Shown here one piece after another: positions 62,957 to 64,000 of a stretch of DNA of 64,000 bases. Both the position numbers and the translations under genes were made by a program. Source of the DNA: an uncultured Blastocatellia bacterium (GTDB taxonomy: Bacteria > Acidobacteriota > Blastocatellia > Chloracidobacteriales > Chloracidobacteriaceae); NCBI GenBank assembly GCA_937934745.1, contig CALGZC010000038.1, positions 99,623 to 163,622 of the forward strand, written 5' to 3'. Position 1 is the first letter of the stretch, and every line of letters begins with the position of its first letter. The notes under the pieces are model-generated. The model was given only the letters and a program-made list of their open reading frames with translations. It was not told where the DNA came from and made no database searches.

Positions 62957-64000
62957 CTATGAAATGCCGCGCCCCCGAACAGTCCGCATAGATCGCATAA
63001 CCTCACCATGGCAGGCCAGTTCCTTCAAGCGCGCCGACAATCCGGCGCCAGACGCGATTCGCGATTGTCTCCTCCAATGCCCGCCGTATCCCCATACAGG
63101 CCCATCGAGCCTGTATCCGGGAAATTCACCGTAGCGCCGCAGAAGGCGCACGAAACTTCCCTGAGAAAACCAAGCCCGCTGCCTCCGTGTCCGCTGCGCC
63201 TGCAGCGGTGCAGAACCAGCGAAACGCGCGCCGACCTTGAGCGCGGATCGCTTTGTTCAGACCAGCCGTGACCGCGCACGTTGGCCGTGCCGTGGTCGCG
63301 CACGTTGCCCGTTCGGTCCTGCCTGCCGCCGACTCGGACCTGCTCCGTACCTGCACAGCCTCAATCCACACGATGGCCTGGGTTTGACCGATTGCAGTCG
63401 AGATGTGATGTCGGGATGTCAGGCAGAAAGGTGCGGCGGGTGTTCGTGACGCGAGGCCTGAATGCGCCCGACGCAGGCGCGCGCCTTCTTCCGGTTGTCG
63501 CCGAACGTCGCTCCCAAAACCCTATTGCGGCTCACGACCGGCTGCGCGCGGCGCAAGCAGTCCGCGTGCTGTTGCCGGAAGCTGCCAAGCGGCGCGTAAG
63601 ATGTGCCGTCCGACAGCGTAGCAAACCGGGCAATGCCTATGTTGATGCCGACCGCGCCGCCTTGCGGAATGGGCAGTTCCGCCGCGCGTTCGGTCTGAGT
63701 GCGCACGAACCACTTGCCGTGCGATTGGCTCACGGTGATGTTCTGCACCGCGCCCAATGCCTCGCGGCGGTTGCGATAGCGCAGCCCGCCCGAAGCTCCG
63801 GCAGCAACAGACGGTTGTGAAGCTTGGTCGAGCCGGTTTTCTCTCGCCGCGAAGCAGCAGAAGCTGTCCGACCGGCTCTTTTTCTTGAAACGCGGGAAGT
63901 CAGGGCGCTTGGCGAAGCAGTTGGTGGTCGCCCCGCGCCGGGTCTGTGCGCGCCTGTTGCAGCGGATGCACGGACGCCTCCGCCGGTCAGGCTTGTCTCG
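62957..64000 (-). pseudogene. tnpB: IS200/IS605 TnpB (OrfB) remnant with several frame breaks, open at right edge
   Basis: On the minus strand an open frame from the right edge to 63419 reads like the middle of TnpB: FAKRPDFPRFKKKSRSDSF, LRYRNRREALGAVQNITVSQ, SHGKWFVRTQTERAAELPIP and AVGINIGIARFATLSDG. In active TnpB the first RuvC motif is G-I-D-x-G; here the aspartate codon is AAC (63641-63643), asparagine, so nuclease activity would be lost. Within the frame DQASQPSVAAGAS also looks shifted relative to the expected LxxRLLLPEL, which appears in another frame. Beyond 63419 the C-terminal part is broken over three frames but still recognisable: GLNKAIRAQGRRAFRWF (about 63240-63290) and ELACHGEVMRSMRTVRGRG (ending 62957). 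The zinc-ribbon cysteines are not intact. No tnpA is in the window. Confidence 0.8.

Noticed and set aside
1..64000. CRISPR array, prophage or integrative element
   Set aside because: No regularly spaced repeats, integrase, phage structural genes or attachment duplications found; the only mobile sequences are the IS remnants at the right end.

Overview
This is a 64 kb stretch of bacterial chromosome, GC-rich at roughly 60% by eye, densely packed with genes on both strands. The gene content suggests an Acidobacteriota-type organism: an Oar-like TonB receptor with an N-terminal carboxypeptidase-regulatory domain, a DUF5916/CBM9 outer-membrane protein, three amidohydrolases in tandem, and a Chloroflexus-style propionyl-CoA synthase. 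A Chloracidobacterium-like thermophile is my best guess. This is inference from gene content only; there is no rRNA or other firm marker in the window.

Layout. 1-11.5 kb (+): the 3' end of ribonuclease D, a tRNA-Ala(CGC) with a good intrinsic terminator, a TolC-type outer-membrane protein, BirA-like biotin ligase, an M50-like membrane protein, aconitase, an orphan ABC-2 permease, and a propionyl-CoA synthase that stops inside its enoyl-CoA hydratase domain. 11.5-18.7 kb: a coiled-coil protein (-), methylthioadenosine phosphorylase and the amidohydrolase trio. 18.8-28.6 kb: glycosyltransferase, a 1.1 kb AT-richer spacer, the Oar-like receptor, a hybrid histidine kinase, a TPR protein coupled to a DUF2256 protein, and a fatty acid desaturase. 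28.7-35.8 kb (-): methyltransferase, a membrane-anchored unknown, DUF5916 protein, MoeA and an AlbA_2/Schlafen-type protein. 36-39.7 kb (+): rpiB, glyA, uvrC. 39.9-48.6 kb (-): a tightly packed run ending in proA that holds both enzymes of the agmatine-to-putrescine route (aguB, aguA), with a 7TM-SpoIIE phosphatase gene lodged between them by overlapping codons. 48.7-55 kb: an internally duplicated repeat protein, a PATAN/DUF4388 protein, a TPR-receiver protein and a P-type cation ATPase. 55.2-62.2 kb (+): an MFS-transporter/alpha-beta-hydrolase fusion, then a coupled set of mostly exported proteins (DUF2911-like, AhpD-like, esterase, ChaN-like, gamma-glutamyltransferase). 62.2-64 kb (-): decayed insertion sequences, namely an IS630-type transposase with a frameshift and an IS200/IS605 TnpB remnant whose first RuvC aspartate is asparagine.

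Most genes are housekeeping or envelope functions. The observations most worth a second look are the truncated propionyl-CoA synthase, the phosphatase inside the polyamine operon, the short tandem duplications over the start codons of aguB and ggt, the transporter-hydrolase fusion, and the decayed TnpB with a possible right-end hairpin. No CRISPR array, prophage or recognisable defence island was seen.
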